Shown piece after piece: positions 8,292-8,337 of a stretch of 8,337 nt of DNA; within the stretch, counting starts at the first letter, position 1; every line of letters begins with the position of its first letter. The stretch lies in NCBI GenBank assembly GCA_046594105.1, contig JBKJQB010000203.1:1-8337 (forward strand). Direction: 5' to 3'. Below the pieces are notes generated by a model. That model saw only the letters and a program-made list of their open reading frames with translations. It was not told the origin of the DNA and did no database searches. The DNA comes from JBDSGC01 sp046594105 (GTDB lineage Bacteria > Acidobacteriota > Thermoanaerobaculia > Gp7-AA8). Position numbers and translations under genes: made by a program.

Positions 8292-8337
8292 GGCCGGCAC
8301 GGCCGGCGGCGCTGGTTGCCCAAGGCTCTGCCACGAT

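Noticed and set aside
8197..8334. N-terminal extension of cutA to the window edge
   Set aside because: The added residues (MAEPWATSAAGRAG and on) do not resemble CutA, and the TTG at 8196 gives exactly the normal length.

Overview
The window is GC-rich chromosomal DNA from a free-living bacterium and is almost entirely housekeeping sequence. It holds six clear genes: a thiamin operon on the + strand (1-3519), followed by three minus-strand genes, which are a zinc alcohol dehydrogenase-like enzyme, uvrA and cutA (3765-8196). I see no tRNA, rRNA, CRISPR array, phage or transposase gene. No single gene fixes the taxon. The ThiO and ThiE parts look most like beta/gammaproteobacterial (Burkholderia/E. 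coli) versions. The palindromic intergenic repeat (GTCATCCTGAGC ... GAAGGATCTGC ...) is of a kind I associate with acidobacterial and related soil genomes. That taxonomic reading is from memory and unverified.

Region 1 (1-3519, + strand) is thiO (5' end outside the window), thiS, thiG and a thiD-thiE fusion, packed with overlaps or a 12-base gap, so probably one transcript. Together they oxidise glycine to the imine, carry sulfur on ThiS, build the thiazole phosphate (ThiG), phosphorylate the pyrimidine (ThiD domain) and join the two halves into thiamin phosphate (ThiE domain). ThiC, ThiF, ThiL and any TPP riboswitch are not in view and would lie upstream or elsewhere.

Region 2 (3503-3764) is the convergent gap between thiDE and the dehydrogenase. 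It holds a nested inverted-repeat element whose outer arm supplies the stop codon of thiDE. A second, weaker inverted pair reaches the stop codon of the dehydrogenase. This is the most unusual DNA in the window.

Region 3 (3765-7599, minus strand) is uvrA (nucleotide excision repair) followed 112 bases downstream by a compact 297-residue zinc-binding MDR dehydrogenase of unknown substrate.

Region 4 (7600-8337) holds a 270-base gap with several small hairpins and a REP-like palindrome. Beyond it is cutA, which seems to start at TTG and overlaps, in a TTGA arrangement, a possible 28-codon upstream ORF. I found no evidence of a new multi-gene system here.
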